From: an uncultured Lachnospiraceae bacterium | Lineage (GTDB): Bacteria; Bacillota; Clostridia; Lachnospirales; Lachnospiraceae | DNA: 64,000 nucleotides | NCBI GenBank assembly: GCA_910585965.1 | Contig: CAJUHH010000001.1 | Coordinates: 62,001 to 126,000, forward strand | Direction of reading: 5' to 3' | Position numbers and translations under genes: made by a program | Shown here: positions 44,140 through 54,177 of the stretch, piece by piece | Numbering within the stretch: the stretch's first letter is position 1 | Layout of the letters: every line of letters begins with the position of its first letter | The notes under the pieces: model-generated | Seen by the model: only the letters and a program-made list of their open reading frames with translations | Told to the model about the DNA's origin: nothing | Database searches by the model: none

Positions 44140-45084
44140 CTAGCACAAATCATCCAATCTTTCAATATCTTCTGTTGTACATGCCAAATGATCTAATGTT
44201 AATATATTTATATAAATTTTGTCTTTCGTTTCCTTAAGCTTTCCGAAAGCAAAACAATATGTATTTTCCTCATACAAAAAATCATCTAATAATTTCTTGG
44301 ATGCATTTTTACTTAGTGTATTATCTATTATCTTCTGATTAATGACACAACACACCTTCCTCTCGTCGTTATACAACGGTTCTTCAAAATTAACCCAATA
44401 CTCACCTTTCTTATTTTTATTGATATTGGCTTTACCAAAAAATATTTTCGTTTTCCATGCCTCTTCTGGCACAAAGGGAGTACTTTTAATATTTTTAAAC
44501 AATTTGTCCAAGGGAGTTGGATATATCTTCTTGCTTCCAGGATAACAAATATTTACTTTTGTTTTAGCTATAGTTCCATTTTTTAATCCATATAAATACT
44601 TAGTTACCAGCGTATGTACTAGATATAAATGTGATTTTCTTGAACCGCTTCTTTTCACATCTTCCGTTTCTTTTTTTACTACTTTGTTCCCAACAGATTG
44701 TCCCTCTGAAAAATCATCATTATGTTTATCTATCTGTGTTTCTTTATGGCTCGGCAGCCTTTCCATGCTGAATGTTATTTCTTCTTCTAGTTCTGGTGAT
44801 TCCGTTCCCGCTCCTATCTTATATTTTCTATTAACATCCTTATTTCTCTTTACCTCTTTACATTTTTCTGAATGCCGTCCATAAACTTTGAAATGTTCTC
44901 GCATTTTCATTTGATACTGCTGCTTATTCATATTAACGCAAGTAATTTGAGCATGACAATTTTCATCTCTGCATTCAAACATCGTTTTGTCAGAGAGCAT
45001 TCCCATAAACCATTTTTCATGGGCTTCTGATGCAGTTAATTCTTGTTCCAGTTCTATACTCCATGCATAATCTACTGATGCCAT
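44140..45084 (-). CDS. Unknown protein with N-terminal Cys/His zinc-finger-like region
   Basis: This is a 314-residue protein encoded by AT-rich DNA. Residues 30-80 contain FECRDENCHAQITC, then HFKVYGRHSEKC, a Cys/His spacing that could hold zinc. The rest has no recognised domain; the last 170 residues look like a mixed alpha/beta fold (LVHTLVTKYLYGLKNG, EYWVNFEEPLYNDERK). AGGAGG six bases before the ATG is a strong site. It lies in the mobile island beside the deoxyribosyltransferase-like gene, so a defence or island-maintenance role is possible but unproven. Confidence 0.6.
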   Translation of the reverse strand: MASVDYAWSIELEQELTASEAHEKWFMGMLSDKTMFECRDENCHAQITCVNMNKQQYQMKMREHFKVYGRHSEKCKEVKRNKDVNRKYKIGAGTESPELEEEITFSMERLPSHKETQIDKHNDDFSEGQSVGNKVVKKETEDVKRSGSRKSHLYLVHTLVTKYLYGLKNGTIAKTKVNICYPGSKKIYPTPLDKLFKNIKSTPFVPEEAWKTKIFFGKANINKNKKGEYWVNFEEPLYNDERKVCCVINQKIIDNTLSKNASKKLLDDFLYEENTYCFAFGKLKETKDKIYINILTLDHLACTTEDIERLDDLC

Positions 45085-45158
45085 AATAAACCTCCTATTT
45101 CTATTCTCATTCTGACGGTAATAAAAATTTCTCCAGTGCATCTGCCAACGCTGATAAG

Positions 45159-45312
45159 TTATGCACTCAAATATTTTACTAACAAATTTTCAATATCTTC
45201 TTTCTCCAAAAAATGTACTGCGCCATAAAAGCCTTTAGGAATTTTATATCGAATCTTTTCTTTCGCATTTGATGTAAATCTACCACTTATTATAATATAC
45301 AACTCAGAAATA
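45159..45312 (-). pseudogene. C-terminal remnant of an unknown AT-rich gene
   Basis: The minus strand reads in one frame ISELYIIISGRFTSNAKEKI, then YKIPKGFYGAVHFLEKEDIE and LLVKYLSA before a stop. It has no start codon or ribosome site and is closed by TAA at its left. It looks like the surviving 3' end of a gene cut off when recombinase sequences to the right were rearranged. Confidence 0.45.
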
Positions 45313-45641
45313 AAATATTGTTAATTTTCATCCTTAAAAGAAAATGGCATTTCAAACGCATCTTTAATTTGATAAAGTATATTATCAGCTTGTATGGTTC
45401 GGCTCTCTTGGCGATATCATCAAGTGGGACTTTGCCCTCACCCTCGCCAAACTCAACTTTTACGCTGATTACGCTGTCGGGTTTTTGTGGGAAAGCATTA
45501 CAACCGTCTCCGCATTTGTCGTCACCGCCTAATGAACACGTTTCCACCACCACGTCACTCTCACATGGACACAATTGTAACCCTATACTATCTTCCGCAA
45601 TTACCATATTTTCAGCAACCCCTGCCATCCTGCTTTCCACC

Positions 45642-47221
45642 TTATGACACCCCTTTCCCAGATTCTGTGAATCTTTCCTCTGCTTTCTTCCTCTTTTTGC
45701 CAAACTGTTTTCCGGCATCCGGCACCGTTCCGCTCTGCCTGCCTTTTAGCACAAAAGTCAGCTTATAGGGATCCGGCGTTCCGTCCTCCTTATATCCCCC
45801 TACAATTACCCTGTCAATGATGCTCTCAAAAACAGTCCGGTCAAATTCGTCAAGCACTTCTTCATTCATAAGTATGCCACGCAGTTCCGACATCCGCCTG
45901 TTGATATCCTTCTGTGTACAAATGCTGTCCTCAAGGAACGATTTTCTCCCGGCAAGCTTGTGGTGCTTCCTTGTCAAATCCGCCAGCTTCTCCCCGTACA
46001 TCTCTTTCGTTATTGTACCATCACTCAGCATGTCTGTCATGCGTGATTTTTGGGATTCCAGCGAGGCAATGTCCTTATCCACCTGCTGCCTCTTCCTGAT
46101 GTTCCCGCTGCTGTCTGCGGACTCCTCCACATACGACAGCACGATGTCCAGCACGTCCTCAAAATTATGCGCCAGCAGCCCAAACGCATCCAGAAAGGCC
46201 CCCTCCAAAACCGCCTCGTCAACCGCTTTGCAGTCCGGGCACTTGGCAATCCCATTTTGGGTTGCATTCATACACTGCCATACTGGCTTTTCATAATCCG
46301 ACCTGCTGTGCCTTGTCCCAAATCTCCCTTGAAACAATCGGCTCATGGTGGTCACGGATATAATACTGGTCTTCTTCCCCCATATTGGCAAGCCGGCGTT
46401 TAGAAATCGGGTCTGTAGTAAACGTTTTCCCAAGAAAGACATCCCCTTTGTATTTCTCATTTTTAATCATCCCCATAACCCCATGGGTATGCCATCTCAC
46501 TTTCCCCTTTTTGTTTTCCACTCCAAGCTCAATCAGCCGTTTTGTGATTGTCGTTGTCCCATAGCCCTCCAGATACATTTCATAAACCATGCGGACAACC
46601 TCTGCCTCCTCCGCATTGACCGTTATGCTCTTGTCCTCCGCATGGTAATCATAACCATAACAGCCATTGAAGCCGACCAGTTCGCCCCTCTTCATCTTCA
46701 TCCGAAGGCCCATCTTGACATTCTGCGAAAGGGATTCCACCTCCTGCTGTGCAAGGGAACTCATAATAGCCAGAAGCAGCTCGCCGTTCATATCCAGCGT
46801 ATTGATATTTTCCTTCTCAAAAAATACGGCAATATTCCTGTTTCGGAGCATCCTTACATAATTCAGCGTGTCTACCGTGTTCCGGGCAAACCGGGAAATA
46901 GACTTTGTAAGAACCATGTCTATTTCACCATTCCGGCACCGGGCAATCATATCCTGAAAACCTCCCCTTTTATCCGTTTTTGTGCCAGTGGCCGCCTCAT
47001 CCGCAAAAATCCCCGCATTCACCCAGTTCCTGTTTGCCGCAATCTTCTGTCCATAATACATTTTCTGCGACTCAAAGCTCCCCATCTGATCATCCCTGCC
47101 GGTAGACACCCTGCAGTATGCCGCTACTCTGATACGGTCAGCTTTTATTGCCCCCGTACCTCCCCTGCGTCTGCCATTGGGGGCCGCTTTCGTCCTTTGC
47201 AGTACTTGTAACCTCGCCCAT
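45642..47221 (-). pseudogene. Degenerate large serine recombinase
   Basis: The gene begins at 47221 (AGGAGG six bases upstream; MGEVTSTAKDESGPQWQTQG) but shifts frame near 47146, where RIRVAAYCRVSTGRDDQMGS supplies the catalytic Ser. The resolvase and recombinase domains run to WDKAQQVGL at about 46291. There the frame changes again and about 70 residues, including most of the zinc ribbon, are missing. The second part resumes YEKPVWQCMNATQNGIAKCP and continues through the coiled coil to 45642. Frameshifts plus an internal deletion make it almost surely inactive. It marks an old mobile element. Confidence 0.85.
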
Positions 47222-47231
47222 ACAATCCCTC

Positions 47232-47330
47232 CTATCTTACAAATAATTTTCGCCGGATCATCTGCCAGCTTTTTACAGAAGCAGCAAAAAACTTTACCCC
47301 TTCTTCGCTTCTCTTATTCAGTGCCATCAT
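47232..47330 (-). CDS. Possible 32-residue protein before the recombinase
   Basis: A short basic frame (MMALNKRSEEGVKFFAASVK) ends ten bases before the recombinase start. No good ribosome site is seen. Tiny genes in this position accompany many clostridial recombinases, but this one could be chance. Confidence 0.3.
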   Translation of the reverse strand: MMALNKRSEEGVKFFAASVKSWQMIRRKLFVR

Positions 47331-47376
47331 ACCACCAATCCAAAATATGAGCGAATGTACCACGCAAAAACTATTT

Positions 47377-47523
47377 TCATGCCCTGCCTATATCCCCCGC
47401 CGACATAAATCTGCTTTTCAGCCTGCACTTTACATACTGGAATTCGCTCTCCGTAACCTTCCCCATACGGTAAAGTTTACAAAGGACTGCGATGCACTTC
47501 GCATATTCCATTTCTCTTGTCAT
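47377..47523 (-). CDS. SHOCT-like small protein upstream of the recombinase
   Basis: This 48-residue frame (MTREMEYAKCIAVLCKLYRM, then GKVTESEFQYVKCRLKSRF) has the L..L...G.ITEEEF...K..L pattern of SHOCT-type short domains. GGGGGA lies upstream of the ATG. Such small proteins often precede serine recombinases in Clostridia and may help them. Nothing else of note lies between 47524 and the promoter at 47747. Confidence 0.5.
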   Translation of the reverse strand: MTREMEYAKCIAVLCKLYRMGKVTESEFQYVKCRLKSRFMSAGDIGRA

Positions 47524-47746
47524 TGCACATCCCCCTTATTTCCCTTATTGCGCTTCTGTATATTTTCTTTTTCGATAAATTTGCCGGACATCCAAAAAGC
47601 AGCCTGCGGCTTCTGTCCTATATAAATATCCCTTCCTTATTCACCAGCCTATAGGAATAAAGTTCCCCTGCAAAGTGCCAGAATGAACTATCCATGGATA
47701 CTCCTATTCCAGACAGGGAATTTTGTTTCCCGGCGATTCTTTTCCC

Positions 47747-47776
47747 TTGTATTGCACAGTAAAAATCTGCTATAAT
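47747..47776 (+). promoter_or_regulatory. Promoter of the RelE-type toxin-antitoxin pair
   Basis: TTGTAT (47747-47752), 18-base spacer, perfect TATAAT (47771-47776), 24 bases before the toxin start. Confidence 0.7.
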
Positions 47777-47800
47777 AAACAGAAATAGGAGATGGATAAA

Positions 47801-48061
47801 GTGAGAATTGAGTACGCGAAAAGTGCAGTAAAATATATCGAATCGTTGGATCGGCCGACAAAGCAGCGAATCAAAGCCGGCATCGAGGGGCTGGCGGAAA
47901 CTCCCCCAAAAGGCGACATCAAGACCCTGCAGGGCTATTCGGATGGCAGGAAACGGTTAAGGATTGGGAAATACAGAATCATATATAATGATAAGCAGGA
48001 TGGGGGAATTGAAATACTGTATATTATGAACGTTGATACCAGAGGGGATATCTACAAATAG
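47801..48061 (+). CDS. RelE/ParE-family toxin
   Basis: This 86-residue protein has the RelE fold pattern: EYAKSAVKYIESLDRPTKQR, then IEGLAETPPKGDIKTLQGY, RKRLRIGKYRIIYN and EILYIMNVDTRGDIY. The Arg-rich strand and final Asp/Arg region match ribosome-dependent mRNA interferases. A GTG at 47801 is preferred because AGGAG lies eight bases upstream; the ATG at 47792 abuts that site. The toxin gene comes first, the reverse of classical relBE and like higBA, with the partner 16 bases downstream. Confidence 0.85.
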   Translation: MRIEYAKSAVKYIESLDRPTKQRIKAGIEGLAETPPKGDIKTLQGYSDGRKRLRIGKYRIIYNDKQDGGIEILYIMNVDTRGDIYK

Positions 48062-48077
48062 GAAGGGAGTGTTTTAT

Positions 48078-48290
48078 ATGAGCGGAGCAGTCAAGGAAGC
48101 AGTAAGCCTTATGGAGATATTGCCGGAATCCGACCAGAACTTCGCCCTTGAGTTTATCAGGAAGCTGGTAGCCGCATGGGACCCGGATTTCACGAAAGTA
48201 ACACCCGCAGAAAGGAATGCGCTGGAAAGGGCTGAAAAAGATATGGAAGAGAACGGCACTGTCCCCCATGACTCCATCAACTGGGATTGA
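48078..48290 (+). CDS. Antitoxin partner of the RelE-type toxin
   Basis: This 70-residue acidic protein begins MSGAVKEAVSLMEILPESDQ and ends DMEENGTVPHDSINWD. AGGAAGGGAG lies upstream of its ATG. The helical N-terminus could dimerise and the disordered acidic tail could cover the toxin, as in RelB-like antitoxins. It is assigned mainly by position. Confidence 0.72.
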   Translation: MSGAVKEAVSLMEILPESDQNFALEFIRKLVAAWDPDFTKVTPAERNALERAEKDMEENGTVPHDSINWD

Positions 48291-48409
48291 CAGAAACGGC
48301 AGGAACTGCCATTAGAAAGCCATCCAAAGGACTATCCATTCAAAAAAGAGCTGGCCCAGCGACCAACTCCTGGCGACCTACAACGCTGTGGCATAATTTC
48401 CTATTATAT

Positions 48410-48452
48410 AAAAAAGCGGCTTCGTCGCTTCATGAAGAGCCTTCGGTTCTTC
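48410..48452. other. Two adjacent small stem-loops in a 650-base gap
   Basis: AAGCGGCTTCGTCGCTT and GAAGAGCCTTCGGTTCTTC are two short hairpins side by side. The surrounding interval 48291-48940 has no convincing gene; it also contains the possible oriT at 48590-48625. They could be part of a non-coding RNA or of plasmid-type transfer DNA. Confidence 0.3.
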
Positions 48453-48589
48453 GTCAATTTATGTTCTTCTTGCTAAGAACTTTCCTATTCCATGCCCTGC
48501 TCACAGATAGCTCGAAAACCCTCTCCTTTTCGACTTAAGCCCCTGATGACTTTCGGCAGGCTCAAATCCCCATGAGAATTTACCAGATA

Positions 48590-48625
48590 CGCATTTTGTA
48601 ATACAAGTGCCTCTGGTTAGGGAAA
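48590..48625 (+). other. Possible origin of transfer (oriT)
   Basis: An inverted repeat ATTTTGTA / ATACAAGT (48593-48608, one G-T pair) is followed at once by GCCTCTGGTTAGGG. A hairpin directly 5' to a sequence close to AAGTGC-C is the layout of RSF1010/pIP501-type nic regions. No relaxase gene is in the window, so this is either a remnant or acts with a relaxase supplied elsewhere. Confidence 0.35.
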
Positions 48626-48940
48626 CACCCCCTAAAACCCCCATTTATTCATATGCCTCCACTTTTTGACCCCTTTTTTTCCAACGGTGCTACTCCGGCA
48701 AAGCTACCTTCCACAGAAATTGGTTTTATTACCCCACGCGGAAACAGAAATAGGAATGGCACAAACTGCCATAGGAAAAGACATTCCTACGGGAACGTTT
48801 TTTTGTATGCAGATATTTTCCTGCCGACAGACAATTGATCCGTCCTATCGTGTTCCCCTGGCTTGTCCTTTGTAGACAACATGCAACTTCCACATGTAAT
48901 AGTTAGGCTATTTCATCATAAATGAAGTAAACATTTAGAT

Positions 48941-51226
48941 TTAATAATATATCATAATTTCTTGTATCAACTCTTCTTCATTACGATTATCATGTACATA
49001 ATCCATATACTTGGGTTTTCCTGTTTTTAAATATAATAGCCATCCCTGCAATGATGAAATGTAATCATCTTCTAATGTAGATAAACTTGAATATTTACCG
49101 ACATACATATTTCCTGAATCCCAAGATTCATGTCTCACTGGATATAAGTAAGAATACTCATCTCTTTTTATTACCTTTGCATATCCATTTTCATCAATTA
49201 CAAGTTGATTATCTAATCTATCATCTGCATTTCTCATAGCCATCTCGATTTCTTGCTTTGTGAACAAATGTATGGGCTTCCCACATCTAACTGCTTTCAC
49301 CGAAAAAAAAGTTTCGTGTTCCTCCAACTCTACTAAATCATTTTGTTTAAGAATTTCTGCTACCCTTTTTTCAAGATTATATCCTAAATCAATAGCTGTT
49401 TTTCTATCATAAAGATAAAAACATTTCTCATCTGAATATGGATTCATTTTTTCTATATATCCATCCTTACAAATATAATAATTCAATTCTTCAAATCGTC
49501 CTAAAGAAAATTCATTACCAGAAAGTGAAAATTCAAAAACAAATTTTATGGTTGTTGAAATCGTTGATGGACACATTTGAAGCACATCGCCAAAATCCCA
49601 ATTCATAAAATTTTCTTTTATATAGTCTTTACTTTTTTTACGATCTGAATATTTTTTCTTTCTATCAGATACATCATATTCCTTAAATATATCTTTTTTG
49701 AACGGATTTTTATTAAATTCTTTCAAACTTAGTATTCTATTTTCGATTTCCTCATCAGATAAATCTTTAAGTTCATCATCACTCTTTATATACTGATACA
49801 ATTTTGAATAAAGATTTATCAGGCATTCGATATAATCTCTAAATTCACTGGCACTGCAATCACCATGTCTTCCATCATATGTTCCACTTATTCCGTTGTA
49901 CGGTCCATTCTTCATTACAATTAAGAATTTTCCCTTGATATAACGGCATACTGTTTGAAATCCTTTCGGTAAAGGATTACCTGTTTCATAATCATAAACA
50001 CCATATTGAGCATACCGAGCCGAAACATAATGGGCAGGATAATCCTCAACCAAATATTCATTATCAGAATAGCCTTCCGCACTAAGAATAGGAGATAATT
50101 CGTCAAATTCTAACAGAAAATAATTCCACCTGTAATTTTCATTGAACCCTTCAAAATATAATATTTTAGGCCTTACTATATAACAAAAACCTAATGTATC
50201 ATACAACTTTATGCAATTTTCTTCAACTGCTGCTTCAGCAAAAGAAAAGTCTAACCCACCTTTATCATGAAAAAGCATATGATTATATGCAGGAGTTTTA
50301 CCGATAATATTTAGAACCTCCACTATTTTATTAATATTCCTCCATGATGATGATTCTGGAGGATTGGAGCCAAATAACTGTTTATTTAGGAAATTCCAAT
50401 CACTAGCCTGAGCTTTGTCTATGTCAGAATATATATTAATCCAATTAATTAATCTTTCCTTAAACTCCTTAATTGTCGGGCGAACATCAGGATTGTTATC
50501 AGTAGAATCTTTGAGAAGTTCATCTATTTCTACAAGATGAATATTTTTATATCGTTCAAAATAGCGTAAACTATGACTAGGATCCAAATAATTATATACC
50601 CCATCAAATCCTTTTTCATTGTTAGTTAAAAACATCCACATTGTTTTAGCTAATGAAAAAACATCTGCTTTTTTACTATCTGCTTTTTTGGGATTTCGCT
50701 TCATTTCTGGTGCAATAGTGAAAATTGCTCCAAGTCCTTTATCAGATTTAGTAAAGTCATCTGTATTATCTGGAAAATCAACTAACCCGAAGTCGCCAAA
50801 CGCAAATTTATTGTTGTAATAATAAATATTAGAAGGCTTTATATCACGATGGCAAATATCTTTTTCATGTAACTTTTCTAAAGTTTCACTTAAAAAAACC
50901 ACTCCTTTAACAATTTCTTCGATATCTAATTTATTTCCAGCTATATAATCTACTGCAGATATTGCAATAGGCATTGTATACCAATATTCATTCACAGAAA
51001 ATTTATAGATAGGAATAATCCCCTCTATTTCTTTATAATTATCCTTTATAGTGTTTATTTCATTAACAAAGCGACTGTGTTTCTCTTTCCCACCAACAAC
51101 TAAATCTTTTAAAGCATATTCTTCATTATCTTCCTTACATTTTACACGATAAACTTTTGCATTTCCACCTTCTCCTAATTCATTAATAATTTCATAATAA
51201 TTATTCCAACTTTTCTGTTTTGCCAT
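48941..51226 (-). CDS. Large Ser/Thr protein kinase with unknown C-terminal half
   Basis: This is a 761-residue cytoplasmic protein. Residues 8-270 form a full Hanks-type kinase: glycine loop GEGGNAKVY, Lys in YALKDLV, catalytic loop CHRDIKPSNI, metal loop GDFGLVD, and APE in IAPEM. The remaining 490 residues match no family I recognise; they contain alternating acidic and aromatic segments and no membrane helix. AAGGAGA lies eight bases before the ATG. The gene is much more AT-rich than the core genes and sits between two broken recombinases, so it was transferred in. Kinases of this type in islands can act in phage defence (for example Stk2), but that is inference here. Confidence 0.85.
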   Translation of the reverse strand: MAKQKSWNNYYEIINELGEGGNAKVYRVKCKEDNEEYALKDLVVGGKEKHSRFVNEINTIKDNYKEIEGIIPIYKFSVNEYWYTMPIAISAVDYIAGNKLDIEEIVKGVVFLSETLEKLHEKDICHRDIKPSNIYYYNNKFAFGDFGLVDFPDNTDDFTKSDKGLGAIFTIAPEMKRNPKKADSKKADVFSLAKTMWMFLTNNEKGFDGVYNYLDPSHSLRYFERYKNIHLVEIDELLKDSTDNNPDVRPTIKEFKERLINWINIYSDIDKAQASDWNFLNKQLFGSNPPESSSWRNINKIVEVLNIIGKTPAYNHMLFHDKGGLDFSFAEAAVEENCIKLYDTLGFCYIVRPKILYFEGFNENYRWNYFLLEFDELSPILSAEGYSDNEYLVEDYPAHYVSARYAQYGVYDYETGNPLPKGFQTVCRYIKGKFLIVMKNGPYNGISGTYDGRHGDCSASEFRDYIECLINLYSKLYQYIKSDDELKDLSDEEIENRILSLKEFNKNPFKKDIFKEYDVSDRKKKYSDRKKSKDYIKENFMNWDFGDVLQMCPSTISTTIKFVFEFSLSGNEFSLGRFEELNYYICKDGYIEKMNPYSDEKCFYLYDRKTAIDLGYNLEKRVAEILKQNDLVELEEHETFFSVKAVRCGKPIHLFTKQEIEMAMRNADDRLDNQLVIDENGYAKVIKRDEYSYLYPVRHESWDSGNMYVGKYSSLSTLEDDYISSLQGWLLYLKTGKPKYMDYVHDNRNEEELIQEIMIYY

Positions 51227-51264
51227 ATACAAACTCTCCTTATCTGTGCCACACAATCTATATA

Positions 51265-51651
51265 TTATTTCTTCTTAGAACTATACTTCTCGCTTTTCCT
51301 CTTAACTCCATTTTCTCCTCTCACCACATTACTCCTCCTCACTTTCTCCATCTGCACCGTCTCAAAAACTTCCTTTGATATAATAGCAGGATTGTTCCCC
51401 GAAGCCAAATAATGAACCTCGTTCTTACCAGATTTCAAAAGTTTGACATCACCAGTATACTTCTCATTACTCAGCATAACATCAATAGTTCTCTTGCACC
51501 ACTTCGCTTTTCCTGTTGGTGATAGAATTTTCCATTTTTCAAGTTCTTTGATAATACCTATAATGCTTTGACCACTGAGATACAAGTCGTATATCAATTT
51601 TACATTCCGTGCTGTGATGTGGTATAAAAAAAGTTGACACCACATTCTCAA
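51265..51651 (-). pseudogene. Fragment of a serine recombinase
   Basis: The frame encodes part of a recombinase domain (NVKLIYDLYLSGQSIIGIIK, WCKRTIDVMLSNEKYTGDV, NNPAIISKEVFETVQMEKVR) but lacks the resolvase domain and the true start. Its 5' side is replaced by the IS3 remnant from about 51650. Sequence and frame differ from the remnant at 45642-47221, so this is a second, separate element. Confidence 0.75.
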
Positions 51652-51681
51652 GGATTTGAGATATAATCAAGAGAATAAGGA

Positions 51682-52780
51682 GTGGACAAAATGGCAGAAA
51701 ACAGACAATATGACCACGAATACAAAGTACAGGCAGTGAAGCTCGCTAAAGAAATCGGACAAGCTAAAGCCGCTAAAGAACTGGGGAAAGAAAACCGCCG
51801 TTTGAAGAAAGAAAATGATTTTTTGGAGGAAGCCAGCGCTTTTTTCGCCGCGAGCCGTCTGAAGTCAGCAAAAACGAAAGAATGAAGTTTATTGCATGAA
51901 AAACGAAAGACGGCGAATTAAAAGGGGATATCACTTTTTACTGCAGAGTCCTCCATGTCAGCAGACAGGGATTTTACCGGTATCTTGCAAACAAAGACTG
52001 CCCATGGAAATATCAGCCGCTGGCGGATGCTGTGAAGAGATCCTTATGGAAGATGAATGCAATGATACTTATGGTCGTATCCGCATGTATCAGGCATTGA
52101 CATTGAAGCAGCCGGAAAATGTGGATATTTCCAGTGAACGCACCGGTTGCCGTATCATAGAAGAGATCGGAATCAGCCATCATCCCAGACGTAAGCCAAA
52201 CGGGATCACAAAAGCGGACAGGAAAACCAGAAAATCAGACGATCTGTTAAAACGTGATTTCCATGCAGAGGAGCCGCTGAAAAAATGTGTTACAGATATA
52301 ACAGAGACCAAAGCCAGTGATGGAAAACTGTATGTTTCTGCTGTTTTTGACTGTTTTGATTCCAGTGTGGTTGGTCTGGCAGTGGATACCAACATGAAGG
52401 CGCCGTTATGTGTTCAGACGCTGGAAAATACTTTGAATGCGTATCCCGGTATCCGTGGAGCCATTATCCATAGTGACAGGGGGAGCCAGTACACCAGCCA
52501 GCTATACCGCGATGCGGTCCGGCAGTACGGCATACAGCAAAGTATGAACAGTGCAGGCGGCAGATGCCACGATAATGCCCGCTGTGAAAGTATGTGGGCA
52601 AGGATGAAACCAGAACTGCTGTATGGCCGTTATGATACGGAAAAAATGACCACGGAAGAACTCAGGACGATTGTCTGCTGCCCCAGCAATTCCATTGTTT
52701 CATTCCGGCTGTACAAAGATTTACCCATGGTTATGTACCCCACTTTCCCCGGTCAGCGCTACAAGAAACGCATATACTAG
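51682..52780 (+). mobile_element. Degenerate IS3-family insertion sequence
   Basis: The first frame (51682-51885) is a shortened OrfA: HTH start RQYDHEYKVQAVKLAKEIGQ and leucine-zipper KENRRLKKENDFLEEASAFF with the middle missing. The second (51896-52780) is OrfB with frame errors. Its N-terminal motif CRVLHVSRQGFYRYLANKDC is readable only in another frame, while the catalytic part is in frame: CVTDITETKASDGKLYVSAV, IIHSDRGSQYTS and the Asn/Glu region SMNSAGGRCHDNARCESMWA. The C-terminal end is garbled. It is not expected to transpose on its own. Confidence 0.8.
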
Positions 52781-52834
52781 TTTCAATTTTCGATCGTCTG
52801 CCTTGTCCAATAGTTTAATGATTGCTTCTCTCAT
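52721..52834 (-). CDS. Possible 37-residue regulator-like peptide
   Basis: The minus strand has AAAGGGG before an ATG and encodes MREAIIKLLDKADDRKLKLV followed by YAFLVALTGES. This resembles the short helical proteins that accompany XRE regulators in Clostridia. The last codons run into the IS3 remnant, so the end may be artificial. Confidence 0.35.
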   Translation of the reverse strand: MREAIIKLLDKADDRKLKLVYAFLVALTGESGVHNHG

Positions 52835-52977
52835 GGTTTTTTACCCCTTTCGTTTTAATATTCAGAGGGGGATGCTGCAACATTCCCCCTGATCTTATGA
52901 GTGCTGAACATTCCATTCTGCATTGCGATTAGTAGCTGGAACGCTGGAAAGCGCTAAAATTTTAGCGTCCTGCTGTT

Positions 52978-53316
52978 TTAAAGCTGTTCTATGTAATACC
53001 CTTCCACATCCCCCTTGATATGGGAATGGCTGTTACAATGTGCTATCCTATGCCCCTCATAATCACCGCCCCCGGCTCCGTGGAGGTGGATATGACCGCA
53101 GTATGGGCAGACAATATATACATGGGTCTTGTCCAGCGCCACCGGGTAAATGTGCCAGCATCCTAGCGGGGAAGCAAAAGAACGCCCGTCAATGACAAGT
53201 TTTTTCCTGCCCTCCCACTCAATCATGCCAAGATCATCCAAGTCAATAAAAAGTTCCCCTTCTTTTTCCGCAAACCTCTTTGACTCTGCATATTTTTTAA
53301 AATCTTTGAATAACAT
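52978..53316 (-). CDS. Small zinc-finger-like protein, divergent from the XRE repressor
   Basis: This 112-residue protein begins MLFKDFKKYAESKRFAEKEG. It contains IVCPYCGHIHLHGAGGGDYE followed by HRIAHCNSHS, a CxxC plus Cys/His set likely to bind zinc. AGGA lies upstream of the chosen ATG; the frame is open far upstream but with no site. It is divergent from the phage-type repressor gene at 53371. I recognise no named family; its place suggests an accessory gene of the integrated element. Confidence 0.6.
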   Translation of the reverse strand: MLFKDFKKYAESKRFAEKEGELFIDLDDLGMIEWEGRKKLVIDGRSFASPLGCWHIYPVALDKTHVYIVCPYCGHIHLHGAGGGDYEGHRIAHCNSHSHIKGDVEGYYIEQL

Positions 53317-53370
53317 TTTTCCTGCCTTTCTGTTGTTATGATATACTAATAAAAAAAGGATGGTGAAAAG

Positions 53371-53880
53371 ATGACGATAGGAGAAAATATTAGGCGCATT
53401 AGAAAAGAAAAAGGGAGAACGCAAAAAGAACTGGGAGAACGCCTTGACATGACACAATCCGCAATAGGACAATTTGAAAATGATAAGACTTCCCCCAAGA
53501 AAGATACCATCGAAAAAATTGCATCTGCTTTAGGTGTGAAGCCCTCTGAACTAATGAAAGGTGATTCTATTTGGGAAACTCTTGATAAAAAACACTTTGA
53601 TGAAATAAAAAATACGGTTAAATATTTAGAATTTATAGATTTTTTGAAGTCAAGCGGCTACAGCTATGACTGTCAGGTCACAAAATGGCATTACAGAGAA
53701 GTAATTGACGAACCAGACATCAGAGAAAAAATAGTTGATGAATCTGAAACCACTCTTTCCAAAGATGGACATAAAGCCACTTTTACAGAAAAGGAATTTG
53801 AGGAACTGCAAGCTGGAGCAAAAGAAGCCATTGAAGGAAAATTTTACAAAAAAGTTTTAGAACAGCAGAAAAAGAAATAG
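53371..53880 (+). CDS. XRE-family repressor of the integrated element
   Basis: This 169-residue protein has an N-terminal Cro/C1 helix-turn-helix (1-65: NIRRIRKEKGRTQKELGERL, DMTQSAIGQFENDKTSPKKD) and a C-terminal part without a peptidase motif, so it is not a self-cleaving LexA/CI type. The gene lies just before the integrase and is followed by a stem-loop, the usual lysogeny-module order of phages and conjugative elements. Confidence 0.85.
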   Translation: MTIGENIRRIRKEKGRTQKELGERLDMTQSAIGQFENDKTSPKKDTIEKIASALGVKPSELMKGDSIWETLDKKHFDEIKNTVKYLEFIDFLKSSGYSYDCQVTKWHYREVIDEPDIREKIVDESETTLSKDGHKATFTEKEFEELQAGAKEAIEGKFYKKVLEQQKKK

Positions 53881-53916
53881 CCGTCCTGCTCTCGTCAAAG
53901 TTTAGGAACGGCTATT
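53876..53916 (+). terminator. Stem-loop after the XRE gene
   Basis: AATAGCCGT and ACGGCTATT pair around a 22-base loop, overlapping the stop codon. A second hairpin (TTGCCGG..GGGTGA / TCACC..CCGGC, about 53938-53975) follows. The interval to the integrase at 54178 shows nothing else. Confidence 0.55.
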
Positions 53917-54177
53917 CTCATAGCTAATCTTTAATTTTTGCCGGGTCGGGTGAGCTACATTCACCTTCCGGCTGTCCTGTTAAGTATATTATAGGTCATT
54001 GCTCCCGATTTTTCAACCACATATTTTAATGAGTTTTGCTGTCTGCAAACAGGCTGCAACACTCATATGAGTGCATATAGCCGCTTTTATTGTGTTGGTG
54101 TAGAAATTTCTACGCTGGTGCAAAAATAACCATTCCCCACCCCTTCCGTAGCCGCCGCACAGCCAGAACGGAAAGGA

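Noticed and set aside
48410..48452. Short repeats as a CRISPR remnant
   Set aside because: The two hairpins differ in sequence and there is no regular spacer arrangement or cas gene.
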